Shown here: positions 34,186-44,475 of the stretch, piece by piece
Numbering within the stretch: the first letter of the stretch is position 1
Layout: every line of letters begins with the position of its first letter
NCBI GenBank assembly: GCA_021794355.1
Contig: JAJYRA010000084.1
Coordinates: 59,038 to 123,037, forward strand
From: Thermoplasmata archaeon
Lineage (GTDB): Archaea; Thermoplasmatota; Thermoplasmata; Thermoplasmatales; Thermoplasmataceae
Direction of reading: 5' to 3'
DNA: 64,000 bases
Program-made: the position numbers and the translations under genes
Notes under the pieces: generated by a model
Told to the model about the DNA's origin: nothing
The model's input: the letters and a program-made list of their open reading frames with translations, nothing else
Databases searched by the model: none

Positions 34186-36028
34186 AATAATTGGTATTGA
34201 TCTAGGAACAAGTAATTCAGCTGCAGCGGCAGTCATATCGGGGAAGCCCACTATTATCCCAAGTGCAGAAGGTGTTTCTGTGGGTGGAAAATCATTTCCC
34301 AGCTACGTAGCATTTACGAAAGATGGGGAACTCCTCGTAGGAGAGCCCGCAAGGAGACAAGCACTTCTTAATCCTGAGGGGACAATATACGCTGCTAAAA
34401 GAAAGATGGGAACAGACTTCAAGTTTAAGGTGTATGGAAAGGAATATACTCCACAGCAAATATCTTCCTACATCCTTCAAAAAATTAAGAGGGACGCTGA
34501 GGCATACCTTGGTGAAACGGTTTCTGAAGCAGTTATAACTGTTCCAGCTTATTTTGATGACAATCAAAGGCAGGCAACAAAGGATGCTGGAACCATTGCG
34601 GGATTAAATGTTAAGAGAATCATAAATGAGCCCACTGCTGCGTCCCTTGCCTATGGAATTGATAAGGTAAATCAATCCATGAAGATTCTTGTTTTCGATT
34701 TGGGGGGCGGTACACTGGATGTCACCGTAATGGATTTTGGAGATGGTGTATTTGAAGTGGATTCCACATCTGGTGATACAAAGCTTGGTGGAACAGACAT
34801 GGATGATGCCATCATAAAATACCTCATAGACGATTTCAAGAAGAAGGAAAATGTGGACCTTAGCAAAGATGAAAAAGCAAAGATAAGGTTAAAAGATGCG
34901 GCAGAAAAGGCGAAAATTGAACTTTCAACAACTCTGGAAACAGAAATAAACCTTCCATATCTTACAATATCAAATAACGAGCCAAAGAATATGCTCGTTA
35001 AATTGACAAGATCAAAACTTGAAGATCTCATTGCGCCCATCGTAGCCAGATCCAAGACTCCCCTTGAAAAAGCCCTTAAGGAAGCTAACATTACGAAGGA
35101 TAAGATTGATAAAATAATCCTAGTGGGAGGACCAACAAGAATTCCATATGTAAAGAAATTTGTGGAGGACTTTTTCGGAAAGAAAGCAGAAGGTGGAGTG
35201 GATCCTATGGAATGTGTTGCCATGGGAGCAGCAATTCAGGGTGCAGTATTAACTGGAGACATAAAGGATATAGTTTTGCTTGATGTGACACCTTTAACCC
35301 TTGGTATCGAGACATTGGGCGGTGTTTCAACACCTATAATTCCGGCAAACACAACAATACCAACTCAAAAATCCCAGATATTCTCAACGGCTGCAGATGG
35401 TCAGACAGAGGTTACAATACACGTAGTTCAGGGTGACAGGGCAATGGCTAAGGATAACGTTTCCCTCGGAATGTTTAATTTACAGGGAATACCACCAGCA
35501 CCAAGAGGGATTCCACAGATAGAGGTTTCCTTTGATATTGATGCAAATGGAATCCTGACTGTTACTGCAAAGGATAAGGCGACAAACAAACAGCAGAGAA
35601 TCTCCATTGAAGCAAAGAATAAATTAAGCAAGGACGAAATAGAGAAAATGAAAAAAGAAGCTGAACAATTTGCCGATGCCGATAAAAAGAAAAAGGAGGA
35701 AATTGAAAAGGCTAACCTTGCAGAAACTCTCGCTTACACCACGGAAAAAACCATAAATGAGAACAAAGACAAAATTGATCAAAAGGATCAGGACGAGGCA
35801 AACGAACTGATCAAGCAGCTCAGGGAAGCACTGAAGGAGAATAATTCAGAAAAAATAGAGTCACTTTCAGAAGAACTCTCAAAGAAGGCTCAGGCTATTG
35901 GAATGTCCATGTATTCCAAAGCTCAACAAAGTGCCGGGCCTCAAGAAGGGGAGCAGGCTGAAGAGAACCCTTCGCCTGACCAACAGGAAAGCCAAAACAA
36001 CCAGGAACAGGAATCTGAGAAAGAATAA
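34178..36028 (+). CDS. dnaK: Chaperone DnaK (Hsp70)
   Basis: 616 residues from ATG 34178 ([17 protein letters not shown]), 8 nt inside grpE and behind AAAGGTGA. The track start at 34154 adds eight unlikely residues. The ATPase domain has [25 protein letters not shown] and [12 protein letters not shown]. The substrate domain begins [15 protein letters not shown], followed by the helical lid and an acidic Gln/Glu-rich tail ([20 protein letters not shown]). In archaea this system is a bacterial acquisition, and the Thermoplasmatales are among the lineages that have it. Confidence 0.97.
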   Translation: MSKIIGIDLGTSNSAAAAVISGKPTIIPSAEGVSVGGKSFPSYVAFTKDGELLVGEPARRQALLNPEGTIYAAKRKMGTDFKFKVYGKEYTPQQISSYILQKIKRDAEAYLGETVSEAVITVPAYFDDNQRQATKDAGTIAGLNVKRIINEPTAASLAYGIDKVNQSMKILVFDLGGGTLDVTVMDFGDGVFEVDSTSGDTKLGGTDMDDAIIKYLIDDFKKKENVDLSKDEKAKIRLKDAAEKAKIELSTTLETEINLPYLTISNNEPKNMLVKLTRSKLEDLIAPIVARSKTPLEKALKEANITKDKIDKIILVGGPTRIPYVKKFVEDFFGKKAEGGVDPMECVAMGAAIQGAVLTGDIKDIVLLDVTPLTLGIETLGGVSTPIIPANTTIPTQKSQIFSTAADGQTEVTIHVVQGDRAMAKDNVSLGMFNLQGIPPAPRGIPQIEVSFDIDANGILTVTAKDKATNKQQRISIEAKNKLSKDEIEKMKKEAEQFADADKKKKEEIEKANLAETLAYTTEKTINENKDKIDQKDQDEANELIKQLREALKENNSEKIESLSEELSKKAQAIGMSMYSKAQQSAGPQEGEQAEENPSPDQQESQNNQEQESEKE

Positions 36029-36038
36029 GTGAGAGATC

Positions 36039-37136
36039 TTGGCTAAGGATTACTATAAGACCCTGGGTGTTGAGAAAACCGCTTCGCCAGAAGAGATCAA
36101 GAAGGCTTTCAGGCAGTTGGCAAGGAAATGGCATCCTGATGCCAATCCTGATAACAAAAGTGAGGCTGAACGGAGATTCAAGGAAATAAGTGAAGCCTAT
36201 GAGGTACTGTCAGATGAAAACAAGAGAAAGGTTTATGACCAAACAGGTCAGGTAAACTTTGGCTCAAATGGTAGCGAAGGATTTAGGTGGCAGGACTTCT
36301 CCCACTTCAGTGATTTTTCAGATATTTTTGATGATATATTCAGGAATTTTAATTCTGGCGGGTCTTTCCGATCTGGTTTCGGTGGAAGGGATACCAGGCA
36401 ACTTGATTTGAGCCTTAGCCTTTCTATTTCAATGGCTGAATCCTATAGAGGGGCAAAGAAAGAAATTCGATATAAGAGAACAGTAGAATGCTCCAACTGT
36501 CATGGGAAGGGATTTGAGGGAAATGATGTTAGAACATGCCCAACCTGTAATGGGACTGGACAGGAACGAGTTGTCCAACAATCTGGAATTTTTAGGATGA
36601 TGAATATGATAACTTGCAGGACTTGTACTGGCAGAGGATATATTGGGAGCACAAAATGCCATGTGTGTCACGGTTCAGGAAAAAAGTCAGAAGTTGAAAC
36701 GCGTACCATAGACATACCTGCAGGCATTAGTGATAACACCCAATTTGTTATGAGGGGTCTTGGGGACGATGAAAATGGACAAACTGGAGACCTCTATATT
36801 CTTGTAAATGTTAGAAATGAGGTAGGTTATACGAGATCTAACTTTGATCTCATTACAAATAAGGAGATAGGGTTTCCTGAGGCAGCCCTGGGAGCAGATG
36901 CTACCGTAGATATATTTGGGGAAGAGTTAAAATTCAAAATTCCAGCGGGAACTCAACCGGGTGAGGCCATAAGAATTAGGAATATGGGTTTTCCCCATAC
37001 AAGGGGAACTGGAAGAGGCGATCTTTTAATCAGAATTAAAGTTGTGATTCCTAAAAAACTCAATTCAACCCAGAAAGAACTGGTTGAGAAATTATCTGAG
37101 GAACTTAGCAGTAAACGTTCCTGGTTTGGAAAGTGA
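36039..37136 (+). CDS. dnaJ: Chaperone DnaJ (Hsp40)
   Basis: 365 residues from TTG 36039, 10 nt after dnaK. The J domain has [10 protein letters not shown]. The G/F region is short ([13 protein letters not shown]). Four CxxCxGxG-type zinc repeats follow ([32 protein letters not shown]), then the two beta-barrel C-terminal domains. A complete type I DnaJ. It delivers unfolded substrates to DnaK and triggers ATP hydrolysis. Confidence 0.96.
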   Translation: MAKDYYKTLGVEKTASPEEIKKAFRQLARKWHPDANPDNKSEAERRFKEISEAYEVLSDENKRKVYDQTGQVNFGSNGSEGFRWQDFSHFSDFSDIFDDIFRNFNSGGSFRSGFGGRDTRQLDLSLSLSISMAESYRGAKKEIRYKRTVECSNCHGKGFEGNDVRTCPTCNGTGQERVVQQSGIFRMMNMITCRTCTGRGYIGSTKCHVCHGSGKKSEVETRTIDIPAGISDNTQFVMRGLGDDENGQTGDLYILVNVRNEVGYTRSNFDLITNKEIGFPEAALGADATVDIFGEELKFKIPAGTQPGEAIRIRNMGFPHTRGTGRGDLLIRIKVVIPKKLNSTQKELVEKLSEELSSKRSWFGK

Positions 37137-37293
37137 ATTTTGATATCATGCATGATAAATCGTCTCATTGCTGAAAGCAATGCTAAAAATTTATCTATCA
37201 GTTAGAAATCACGGAAAATCACACCTCGTGGATATATTCTTGACACAGATTGTTCACAGGTAAACCTTTTAGGAGCAATAGTTAACAGAAATG

Positions 37294-37303
37294 TTAATAT
37301 ATG
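37294..37303 (+). promoter_or_regulatory. TATA box of the UspA-family gene
   Basis: TTAATATATG, about 26 nt before ATG 37325. It points to that ATG as the leaderless start rather than ATG 37301, which overlaps the box itself. Confidence 0.6.
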
Positions 37304-37324
37304 AACAGTGGCTTTATCCTTAAA

Positions 37325-37765
37325 ATGAAAGTGTTGGTAGCCTTCGATAACTCACCCAGTGGTAGGAAAGCTCTGAACTTTACAAAAAAGTTTGATAAGA
37401 TTTGTGACCTCTTGGTAGTGCTATATGTGAACCCTGGAATGGTGAGGGTGGCCTCGAATGTTGACACCATTGTTCCTGAGGCCGTTTTCAATGATCAGGA
37501 TAAATTCGTCGAAGAAATAAAGAAAGCAACTGAAGAACTCTTAGGGGACAGAGGTTTAAAATATGAATTTGTTAAGGTGGAAGCAACTGGTGATGAAGTC
37601 GCCAAAAAGATTTATGAAACGGCCACTGCAAGAGAAGTTGACTTTATTGTTACAGGAACGAGAAAGCTTACGGGACTGAGCAAATTTATCCTTGGGTCAG
37701 TGAGCTCAGAGCTTATTAAAATATCCCAGATTCCCGTAATGGTTGTATCACCGGATGATATCTGA
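37325..37765 (+). CDS. Universal stress protein (UspA) family
   Basis: 146 residues from ATG 37325 (MKVLVAFDNSPSGRKAL), chosen for its TATA spacing and because it begins at the first beta-strand. The Rossmann-like Usp fold ends with the ATP-binding signature GTRKLTGLSKFILGSVSSEL followed by PVMVVSP. The G-2x-G-9x-G-S pattern is present, so this is an ATP-binding member. Role: stress adaptation, exact action unknown. It is convergent with the membrane-complex operon. Confidence 0.92.
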   Translation: MKVLVAFDNSPSGRKALNFTKKFDKICDLLVVLYVNPGMVRVASNVDTIVPEAVFNDQDKFVEEIKKATEELLGDRGLKYEFVKVEATGDEVAKKIYETATAREVDFIVTGTRKLTGLSKFILGSVSSELIKISQIPVMVVSPDDI

Positions 37766-37787
37766 TTTCATTTTCCCCTTACCTCTT

Positions 37788-39656
37788 TTAAACAACAACC
37801 ATAATTAGAACTACGAAAAGGGCAATGATGATATACTGAACATATCTATTGATATTCCCATTCATTACAAATCTTCCGAATCTTGAGGAAAATCTCGAGT
37901 AAAGTCTTGTAAGATCTATGATAAGGATCCAGAAGATATCGAATGTTCTTTCGTGATATCTTGAACCTTCCCTTTCCTCCTTTGAAAAGTATACCTTTTT
38001 CAGGATTATTCTCAGGGTGTTGGCGTATGCGAAGGAGTTCAATTGCTCTCCCTGTTCAATACCACCATTCCATATGGGTATCTTTCTTTCCTTGCCCCTG
38101 GCAATAAATGAAACCACTATTGCGGTGACTCCAATGAAAAGAATGTCAAACGGTGGTGATAAGAATCCAAAGAACCCTGACTTAGCCGGTGAAAAAATAA
38201 GGAAAGGAAATATTATTCCCTTTAAATTGGAGAGAAAAATGGTGTGTGTTGCAAATAGAGGTATATTACCTATAAAATAAGAATACATATATATAAATGC
38301 AGGGGCCAGAACTGTTATGCCCAGTATGATTGTACCGGAAATGCTGATTGGTATTCCTATTTTAAATCCGTCGTTGGAGCCATTTCCCTTCCTTGATGTG
38401 AAATTAAAGTATTTCGTGAAGGTCGGAATGGCAATTCCTGCACCTAGAGCGGCAATGCTTCCGGTCACTATTGCTACCACCGCAAAGATAAGGTTGGCAG
38501 AAATCGAGGATATGAAAAGCGATTCAAGAAGTAGCCATTCCCCGATACCGCCTCCTAAAGGAGCCAATCCCATCAGGGAAATCGCAGATATACCTGCAGA
38601 GAAACGGGCATATGAGCTCAATCCACTGGTGTTAATGCTGTTCATATCATGACTTTCAGATATACCGGAGAGAATGAATATGGAGGATTTTGCCCATGCA
38701 TGAGCTGTTGCGTAAACCAGTATCCCAAGAAGTACAAATGCCATCATTGTGGGATCATTCATTCCTTTCCAGACAATCAAAAGACCGACCAGAATGATCA
38801 TTGCTCCGGAATTTTCAACTGTGCTATATGCGGGTAACATTTTACTATTTTCAGACGAAAGAGCAAATATGGACCCAAAGACCAATGAGAATGCACCAAC
38901 AAGCATGAGAATTAGTCCAAGTGCAAAGCTTGATGCAGATGAAACAACAAATTGAACTATTCCGTAAAGAGCCAGAGTGGTCATGGCTGCACTGAATAAA
39001 ATGGAACCGGACGTTGGTGAATTTCCGTGAGCAATGGGGAGCCATTCCACCATCTGCAATGGTACAATACCCATCTTAAAGGTAAAACCCAGTATTATTA
39101 TGAGTAAAATATATGGATTATTTAAGACTCCTCCCAGAAGAAGGGAGCCTGTGGATACATAGTAGGCTGCGAAACCAATTATGAGAAAGATAGTACTCAG
39201 CTCTCCAAAGGAAATAAAGACGAAGGGTGGATAGGCTTTGGTCTCCTTTTTATAACCTATCAACAGGTAACCGCTTATGGTCATGGATTCCCAGAACATC
39301 AGGAACAGGATTATATTTCCTGAAAGAAGGACCGAATCTATGGATGAAACTGTGAGACCCACAAAAAAAGCAAGCCTTCTATCATCCGGTATATAGAAGA
39401 GAGAGAATATGTATACCATCAGCTCCACCACTAGGATGATAAAAAGAAATGGTACAGCAACTCCTGTTAGTATGAGGTTAAATTTGCCCGCTGTGAATGC
39501 TGGAATTGAATAGATATTGGCCATTAAAAGGATCATAAGAGCTGCTTCTGATATGGTAAAAACTATTCCAAAGTAGTATGATGATTTCCCTGAAACCAGA
39601 GAAAGTGGTAGTGTGATGAATGGTATTATAAACAACAAAATCAGTGTGAAAATCAT
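37788..39656 (-). CDS. Antiporter-like membrane subunit of an Ehr-type complex (HyfB-like)
   Basis: 622 residues with about 16 membrane helices and the proton-antiporter core (LPIAHGNSPTSGSILFSAAM, YATAHAWAKSSIFILSGI). It belongs to the NuoL/HyfB/MrpA-type subunit class that pumps ions in complex I and group 4 hydrogenases. Its length and extended C-terminus suit HyfB. It is the last gene of the six-gene operon; its ATG overlaps the preceding stop by 4 nt. No quinone-site or peripheral subunit genes lie beyond it. Confidence 0.88.
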   Translation of the reverse strand: MIFTLILLFIIPFITLPLSLVSGKSSYYFGIVFTISEAALMILLMANIYSIPAFTAGKFNLILTGVAVPFLFIILVVELMVYIFSLFYIPDDRRLAFFVGLTVSSIDSVLLSGNIILFLMFWESMTISGYLLIGYKKETKAYPPFVFISFGELSTIFLIIGFAAYYVSTGSLLLGGVLNNPYILLIIILGFTFKMGIVPLQMVEWLPIAHGNSPTSGSILFSAAMTTLALYGIVQFVVSSASSFALGLILMLVGAFSLVFGSIFALSSENSKMLPAYSTVENSGAMIILVGLLIVWKGMNDPTMMAFVLLGILVYATAHAWAKSSIFILSGISESHDMNSINTSGLSSYARFSAGISAISLMGLAPLGGGIGEWLLLESLFISSISANLIFAVVAIVTGSIAALGAGIAIPTFTKYFNFTSRKGNGSNDGFKIGIPISISGTIILGITVLAPAFIYMYSYFIGNIPLFATHTIFLSNLKGIIFPFLIFSPAKSGFFGFLSPPFDILFIGVTAIVVSFIARGKERKIPIWNGGIEQGEQLNSFAYANTLRIILKKVYFSKEEREGSRYHERTFDIFWILIIDLTRLYSRFSSRFGRFVMNGNINRYVQYIIIALFVVLIMVVV

Positions 39657-40282
39657 AACTTACCCCTCACCTTTTCCAATGCTTCTATGATCACGAAGGG
39701 ATCTGGAGGACAACCACCGATGATAAGATCAGGATCTACCATGGCTTCAATCCCTTTCCCAAGAATGTTCCCTGAGAGTGGGCATGCACCAAGAAGTATA
39801 ACCACTGATGGTTTTGACATAGCTTCAATGGCAGCCTTTATAACAGGTTCCATTTTTTCATTGTAAATACCCATGATAACAATGGCATCTGCCTGCTTTG
39901 GCGTATTTGTAAAGAAAATACCCAAACGTGATACATCATATAGAGGATTTGCTATGGCCATCAATTCTGTATTACACGCTCCACAGGAACCGGAATCTAC
40001 AGTAAATATCTTGAAGGATTTCCTGAGGCGTGGCTCCTGTCGTTGTAAGATGTAATTGTCAGTACGGAGTGATGGTTCATAAGATTTGCTGCAGAGCCCA
40101 CAGGAAATACATTTTTTAAGATTCACCCCCTCGGGAGATATGGCGTCGGCCGGACAGTACACATCCTCCTGGCCAAATTTTTCAGGTATAGTACTCCAGG
40201 GAGATATGGTTTCATTCTTCCTTTTTGGGAATCCCGTGGTTAAAATTCCATTCTTGATTGAATCAAGTGGCCAGATTCTCAT
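39653..40282 (-). CDS. NuoB/HycG-like small subunit fused to a half ferredoxin
   Basis: 209 residues. Residues about 40-75 form one 4Fe-4S site of HycF type (YCPADAIS, then CISCGLC). From about 95 the small-subunit fold carries all four ligands for the proximal N2 cluster: CGAC, GACP and GGCPPDP. It should pass electrons between a soluble donor (ferredoxin is likely) and the large subunit. The fusion replaces the separate ferredoxin-like subunit seen in most group 4 complexes. Both ends overlap neighbours by 4 nt. Confidence 0.88.
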   Translation of the reverse strand: MRIWPLDSIKNGILTTGFPKRKNETISPWSTIPEKFGQEDVYCPADAISPEGVNLKKCISCGLCSKSYEPSLRTDNYILQRQEPRLRKSFKIFTVDSGSCGACNTELMAIANPLYDVSRLGIFFTNTPKQADAIVIMGIYNEKMEPVIKAAIEAMSKPSVVILLGACPLSGNILGKGIEAMVDPDLIIGGCPPDPFVIIEALEKVRGKL

Positions 40283-41475
40283 ACTACATCACCCATTTCA
40301 CAGATCCATATTCCAAAACTCTCGAAGGCAAATGGGATGTCAGTCTTCACATTTCCACTGATTCCCCTTGCAAAGGCCTCCATGTTGAGCATGGATGGTG
40401 TTCTTATATGGATCGCTGATATGCTGTCCTTATGAATTTCAAGCACAATTCTGGCATCTCCAGATGGAGTTTCTATACCACCTGAACCATTTTCCACAGA
40501 ACCTAACTCAGAAATTTCAAATGAATCTGAATTTGAGAACTGATTTAATATATTCACGGATTGGGATACCTCAGATGAAAAAACCAAAAACCTTGCAAGA
40601 GAGTCCTTTCCATCTTCAGTCACCACTTCGAAATTTAATTTTCCATAGTAAGGATCCATCATACGATAGTCATAGGGAATTCCAGTAGCCCTTAAAGTTG
40701 GTCCACGACAAAATTCTTCCCCAACAATGCAAGTATTCTCGATCCTATCTATGAAAATCCTGGAAACAAACAAACCATCAAGGATCTTTTGATATTGCAT
40801 ATTTATGGAATTTACAGATTCTATCACCTTCCTGTAATCAAAGGTTCTCCTCAAACCACCTACCCTGTTTACTCCGAACATGTATCTATGTCCTGTAAGT
40901 GTAGCGACGGTTCTCATGAGCTCTTCTCTGAGAGAGAACAGCCAGTGAGCTGCAACATTCTGCGATGCTGATTCACAGAGCCTTGCAGTTTTGAAAATGT
41001 GTGAAATGATTCTTTCCGTTTCCAGAAGGGTTATCCTTGCCTTTATAACTTCAGCATCAACATTTATTCCCAGCTTAGCTTCAATTTCCCTGACCATCAA
41101 AGTGCTGTATGAAAAACTGTGAAATCCGTTGAATCTTTCAATCTTCAGTATGGCTTCATCAAATTTAGAACCGGAAACCTGAATCTTTCTTTTTTTGAAC
41201 TCCGGAAGAATATCCACGGAAAGAATCCTTTCTCCATATGTATAAATCTTAAAATCAACGGTCTCAACCATTCCTCCGGTACTAGGCCCATAATTAAAGG
41301 GGAAAACATTCTCCCCAGTAACCTTGTGCTGGTAGATTCCCATAATAGGATTATAGATCTCCAACTTCTCAACGAACTCCCTGCTTGATTCCTCATAACT
41401 GTGAGAATCATCCTTAATGACATAGTATTTTCCCTCCTTTTCGAAAAATCCGTTGACTCCATTCCCACCTGACAT
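40279..41475 (-). CDS. NuoCD/HycE-like large subunit without NiFe ligands
   Basis: 398 residues from ATG 41475, which overlaps the previous stop by 1 nt. The track start at 41649 lies deep in the upstream gene. An N-terminal NuoC-like part is short. The NuoD-like body has ERFNGFHSFSYS (113-124), exactly where hydrogenases have ERxCGxCSxSHS, so both cysteines are replaced (Asn, His). The C-terminal DPCxxC motif is also absent (SFGIWICEMGD). It therefore cannot bind a NiFe centre. This defines the Ehr (hydrogenase-related) class, whose substrate is unknown. Confidence 0.88.
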   Translation of the reverse strand: MSGGNGVNGFFEKEGKYYVIKDDSHSYEESSREFVEKLEIYNPIMGIYQHKVTGENVFPFNYGPSTGGMVETVDFKIYTYGERILSVDILPEFKKRKIQVSGSKFDEAILKIERFNGFHSFSYSTLMVREIEAKLGINVDAEVIKARITLLETERIISHIFKTARLCESASQNVAAHWLFSLREELMRTVATLTGHRYMFGVNRVGGLRRTFDYRKVIESVNSINMQYQKILDGLFVSRIFIDRIENTCIVGEEFCRGPTLRATGIPYDYRMMDPYYGKLNFEVVTEDGKDSLARFLVFSSEVSQSVNILNQFSNSDSFEISELGSVENGSGGIETPSGDARIVLEIHKDSISAIHIRTPSMLNMEAFARGISGNVKTDIPFAFESFGIWICEMGDVV

Positions 41476-42830
41476 TATAACAATCCTCCGAGGTATACAA
41501 ATATAATTGAGAACGCAAAAATGAGGGATAAACCAGCCACATATTTCTGAGTTCTTTCCAGCTTCAATTGGGGTGTGTTTTCCATATTCCCATCGAAAAT
41601 CATGACTGACACTTTCTGTAGCACCGATACGGATATTATAAACAGGCACACTACAATAATGAAAACGGGTGCAATATTTCCATTCTTTATTAGCTGATAA
41701 ATTATAAGAAATTCGCCAACAAAGGTTGTAAAGGGTGGTGCTCCTGTTACAACCAGAGATGACCCAAAAAGGGAGATAGCAGTTGATGGAAGTCTATCCC
41801 TGAGACCCCTAATTTTGTTCATATCCTTAGTACCGTAAGTATTCAAAATATTCCCTGATGAATAGAAGGCAGCAGATTTACCGAAGGCGTGAGTCAGGAT
41901 TATCAGTAAGGCACCCACAAATGCCAGTCCCCCAGTTATGAGACCCAGTGTTATAAGAGCCATATTTTCCATAGTGGAGTAGGCAAACATTCTCTTGATG
42001 TTCTTCTGGGATGGCATAATGAGAGCCACAAATATGAGCGTAGCCATTATGAAAATAAGAAATATCTCCTCCACCCTACCGGAAAAAGTCGCCAGGAAAA
42101 ATCTGTATAATACATAAGCAGCCACAGGAAGGAGTATACCAGAAAACATTGCACTTACTTCGGATGGAGCTTCACCATGGGCATCGGGTAACCATGAATG
42201 CATGGGAAAAAGTCCTATCTTGGTGCCAAATCCAACCATTGCCGTTACACCGGCTATGGTAAGTATTAAGGAGGGGCTATGACCGGCACTGATAATAGAA
42301 ACTGAGTTCAGGGTGTGATAATAAAGATAGATAAGAATGACGGATATCAGGGCAAGTGTGAGACCTGTGGAAACAATCAATACGTATCTCCAGGCAGCTT
42401 CAATCTGGTTTCTTTCCCTCTCTATGATCAGGAGTAGGGCACTTGAGGCTGTTGTAGCTTCTATACCTATCCACATAAGCCCAAAATCATTGATTATGAG
42501 AGTGAACATCATGGTAAAAACAAACAGATGCATGAGAGAGTAATGTAATTTCAGGTGTCTTGGTTCCTTAATTCCCTTATGATATGTGGATGCAAAAAAA
42601 ACGGAAAATGCATAAACGATGGACACTGATATTATAAGTATCCTGTTCACAGAATTTATATTGAATGAGGAATAAACCCCCATGGGAACTTCAAGAATAA
42701 CAAATGAAATTGCAACCTCTATTAAACTTCCAAGTTTGGCTATTTCCTGAGAAAGGTTTCCAAAGTATGAAAATGATATGATTACCGGAACTATGAGTAA
42801 CAAGTACAAGAAAATGAGATCTGTGTTCAT
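41475..42830 (-). CDS. Antiporter-like membrane subunit (HyfF-like)
   Basis: 451 residues with about 13-14 membrane helices. Typical antiporter-family segments are MHSWLPDAHGEAPSEVSAMF and LTHAFGKSAAFYSSGNIL, including the conserved membrane Lys and the HAFGKS motif. It belongs to the NuoN/HyfF class. Its ATG overlaps the hyfE-like stop by 4 nt, and its stop touches the ATG of the large subunit gene. Confidence 0.88.
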   Translation of the reverse strand: MNTDLIFLYLLLIVPVIISFSYFGNLSQEIAKLGSLIEVAISFVILEVPMGVYSSFNINSVNRILIISVSIVYAFSVFFASTYHKGIKEPRHLKLHYSLMHLFVFTMMFTLIINDFGLMWIGIEATTASSALLLIIERERNQIEAAWRYVLIVSTGLTLALISVILIYLYYHTLNSVSIISAGHSPSLILTIAGVTAMVGFGTKIGLFPMHSWLPDAHGEAPSEVSAMFSGILLPVAAYVLYRFFLATFSGRVEEIFLIFIMATLIFVALIMPSQKNIKRMFAYSTMENMALITLGLITGGLAFVGALLIILTHAFGKSAAFYSSGNILNTYGTKDMNKIRGLRDRLPSTAISLFGSSLVVTGAPPFTTFVGEFLIIYQLIKNGNIAPVFIIVVCLFIISVSVLQKVSVMIFDGNMENTPQLKLERTQKYVAGLSLIFAFSIIFVYLGGLL

Positions 42831-43450
42831 CCTATCAACTCCTCCATATGTTCTGAAGTCATTTTTCCGGAGAGAAGAACCGCGGCTACAATGACCAGAG
42901 CCAGTACGTCAAGTAAAACGCTGATCTCTACGATCAATGGTAATGGGAAAATACCAAGACTCAGCAAAATCATGGCATTTTCCTCCTCTATATATCCAGT
43001 AAACTGTGTCACTTTGTTTTTCCTGGTTCCTATGAGCAAGAGACCCTGTATGGCTATAACAAATCCTATTGCCGTGATAGGGCTGGGAGCGAATTGAAAG
43101 ATCGTAAGCCTGTATATGATTAATGTGGCTATGAGAACAATTATGCTCACAATTAAAATTGAAGGCACTGTGGTGGATTTTTCCCTCACCAACTGCCTTT
43201 TCTGTGGGAATTTTTTCAGGAGAATGAATGCCGTCAGAATCCCCCTGAGAAATATGATCAAAAAGGCCAGTATTATGAGGTCATAGTTCACCGTCGTAAC
43301 CCCACTGAGGAAAGCGTATATGGACAGGAGTGACGTCTGAATTACGATGACCTCAATTTTTGTAATGACATAGCTACCAATCTGAGCCCATATGGCCACG
43401 AATAACATTAAAGTTGCAATGAAATCATAGGCCTCCTGCAGGGGAATCAT
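42827..43450 (-). CDS. HyfE-like membrane subunit
   Basis: 207 residues with six hydrophobic helices and a family-typical late helix LILAFLIIFLRGILTAFILL followed by a basic loop. It is in the operon place of HyfE, a NuoK-related hydrophobic subunit. Assignment rests on helices, length and gene order between the HyfC-like and HyfF-like genes; 4-nt overlaps occur on both sides. Confidence 0.8.
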   Translation of the reverse strand: MIPLQEAYDFIATLMLFVAIWAQIGSYVITKIEVIVIQTSLLSIYAFLSGVTTVNYDLIILAFLIIFLRGILTAFILLKKFPQKRQLVREKSTTVPSILIVSIIVLIATLIIYRLTIFQFAPSPITAIGFVIAIQGLLLIGTRKNKVTQFTGYIEEENAMILLSLGIFPLPLIVEISVLLDVLALVIVAAVLLSGKMTSEHMEELIG

Positions 43451-44397
43451 ATTATGGTACCTCCCAGCTTAAAGAGTATTAGAGCCAGTATGGCGAGGAT
43501 GAATGAGATTGCAAGAAAATCTGCAATCTTGAATAACCTGACCTTGGCAAGAATCTGCTCTATAAACACAATAATTACAATAAGAACCAGCCACTTTCCC
43601 AACATAATGGGTATATCCAGGATGGAGCCAGTAATACCGGTCTGCATGAACCATGGAAAAATGAAGATATTTAGCAAAACAGAACCCAGGAGGAATTGCT
43701 TGATCCAGGATGCATACTTCAGGAAAAATAGATTCCTTCCTCCATACTCATATATTCTTCCTTCATCGATCATCCCCATCTCTGAGAGACCTGAACTCTC
43801 AACGGGCAGCTTACCGGTTTCAAAGATAAAAATCATAAAAAAAGCAACACTGGAAAGAATATGCGTCAGTGAAAGGTAAAGTGGGGCATTCAGGGAAACA
43901 AGGGAGGCGGTTATATATGGATTATTTGTCCCCGATTCAATGGCAACTGAAAAAAGAACAAGGATCAATGTGGGCTCCGCAAGTGCAGAAAAAGATGCGG
44001 ATCTGGAGGCACCCATGGATGCCAGATTACTTCTTGAATCCAGTGCTCCAAGAATGAGTATGACAGATGCAAGGGAGAATAGCATAGCTCCACCCAGAAA
44101 ATCAACCATGGGAGCGAATGGGGTTGGTACGGGTATTATAACAGGTATAACAAATGAGATTGAAAACAAAATGCCAAATACAATCAATGGACTCCAACTG
44201 TATAATAACCTAGTATTCTCTGTGGATGTTTTCTCCTTTTTCAGATATTTTGCAAGATCATAATAGGGCTGGAAAATACTTGGACCTTTTCTAAACTCTG
44301 TTTTTGCTTTGACATTTTCATATATTCCAGCAACTAGAGGGGCCAAAAGAAGAACCCCAAATACCTGTATGATTGTCTCTCCCAACTGAATGTACAT
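43447..44397 (-). CDS. NuoH/HyfC-like membrane subunit
   Basis: 316 residues with eight membrane helices. Conserved features of the NuoH/HyfC family are FRKGPSIFQPYYDLAKYLKK near the N-terminus and the cytosolic loop ETGKLPVESSGLSEMGMIDE, followed by GRIYEYGGRNLFFLKYAS. It connects the peripheral arm to the membrane arm. It is the first gene of the six-gene operon, which is preceded by the S17e gene on the same strand. Confidence 0.9.
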   Translation of the reverse strand: MYIQLGETIIQVFGVLLLAPLVAGIYENVKAKTEFRKGPSIFQPYYDLAKYLKKEKTSTENTRLLYSWSPLIVFGILFSISFVIPVIIPVPTPFAPMVDFLGGAMLFSLASVILILGALDSRSNLASMGASRSASFSALAEPTLILVLFSVAIESGTNNPYITASLVSLNAPLYLSLTHILSSVAFFMIFIFETGKLPVESSGLSEMGMIDEGRIYEYGGRNLFFLKYASWIKQFLLGSVLLNIFIFPWFMQTGITGSILDIPIMLGKWLVLIVIIVFIEQILAKVRLFKIADFLAISFILAILALILFKLGGTII

Positions 44398-44475
44398 CTT
44401 TCTTCAATTCCTTTATGAAATCAGACGTTATCAGCCGGGGGGCGTTTAAAGGCTAACGTCATAGCCCTTTTTTAC

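Noticed and set aside
37788-44397. A true NiFe hydrogenase or formate hydrogenlyase
   Set aside because: Both CxxC pairs that bind nickel and iron are absent from the large subunit, and no formate dehydrogenase or hydrogenase maturation gene is nearby.
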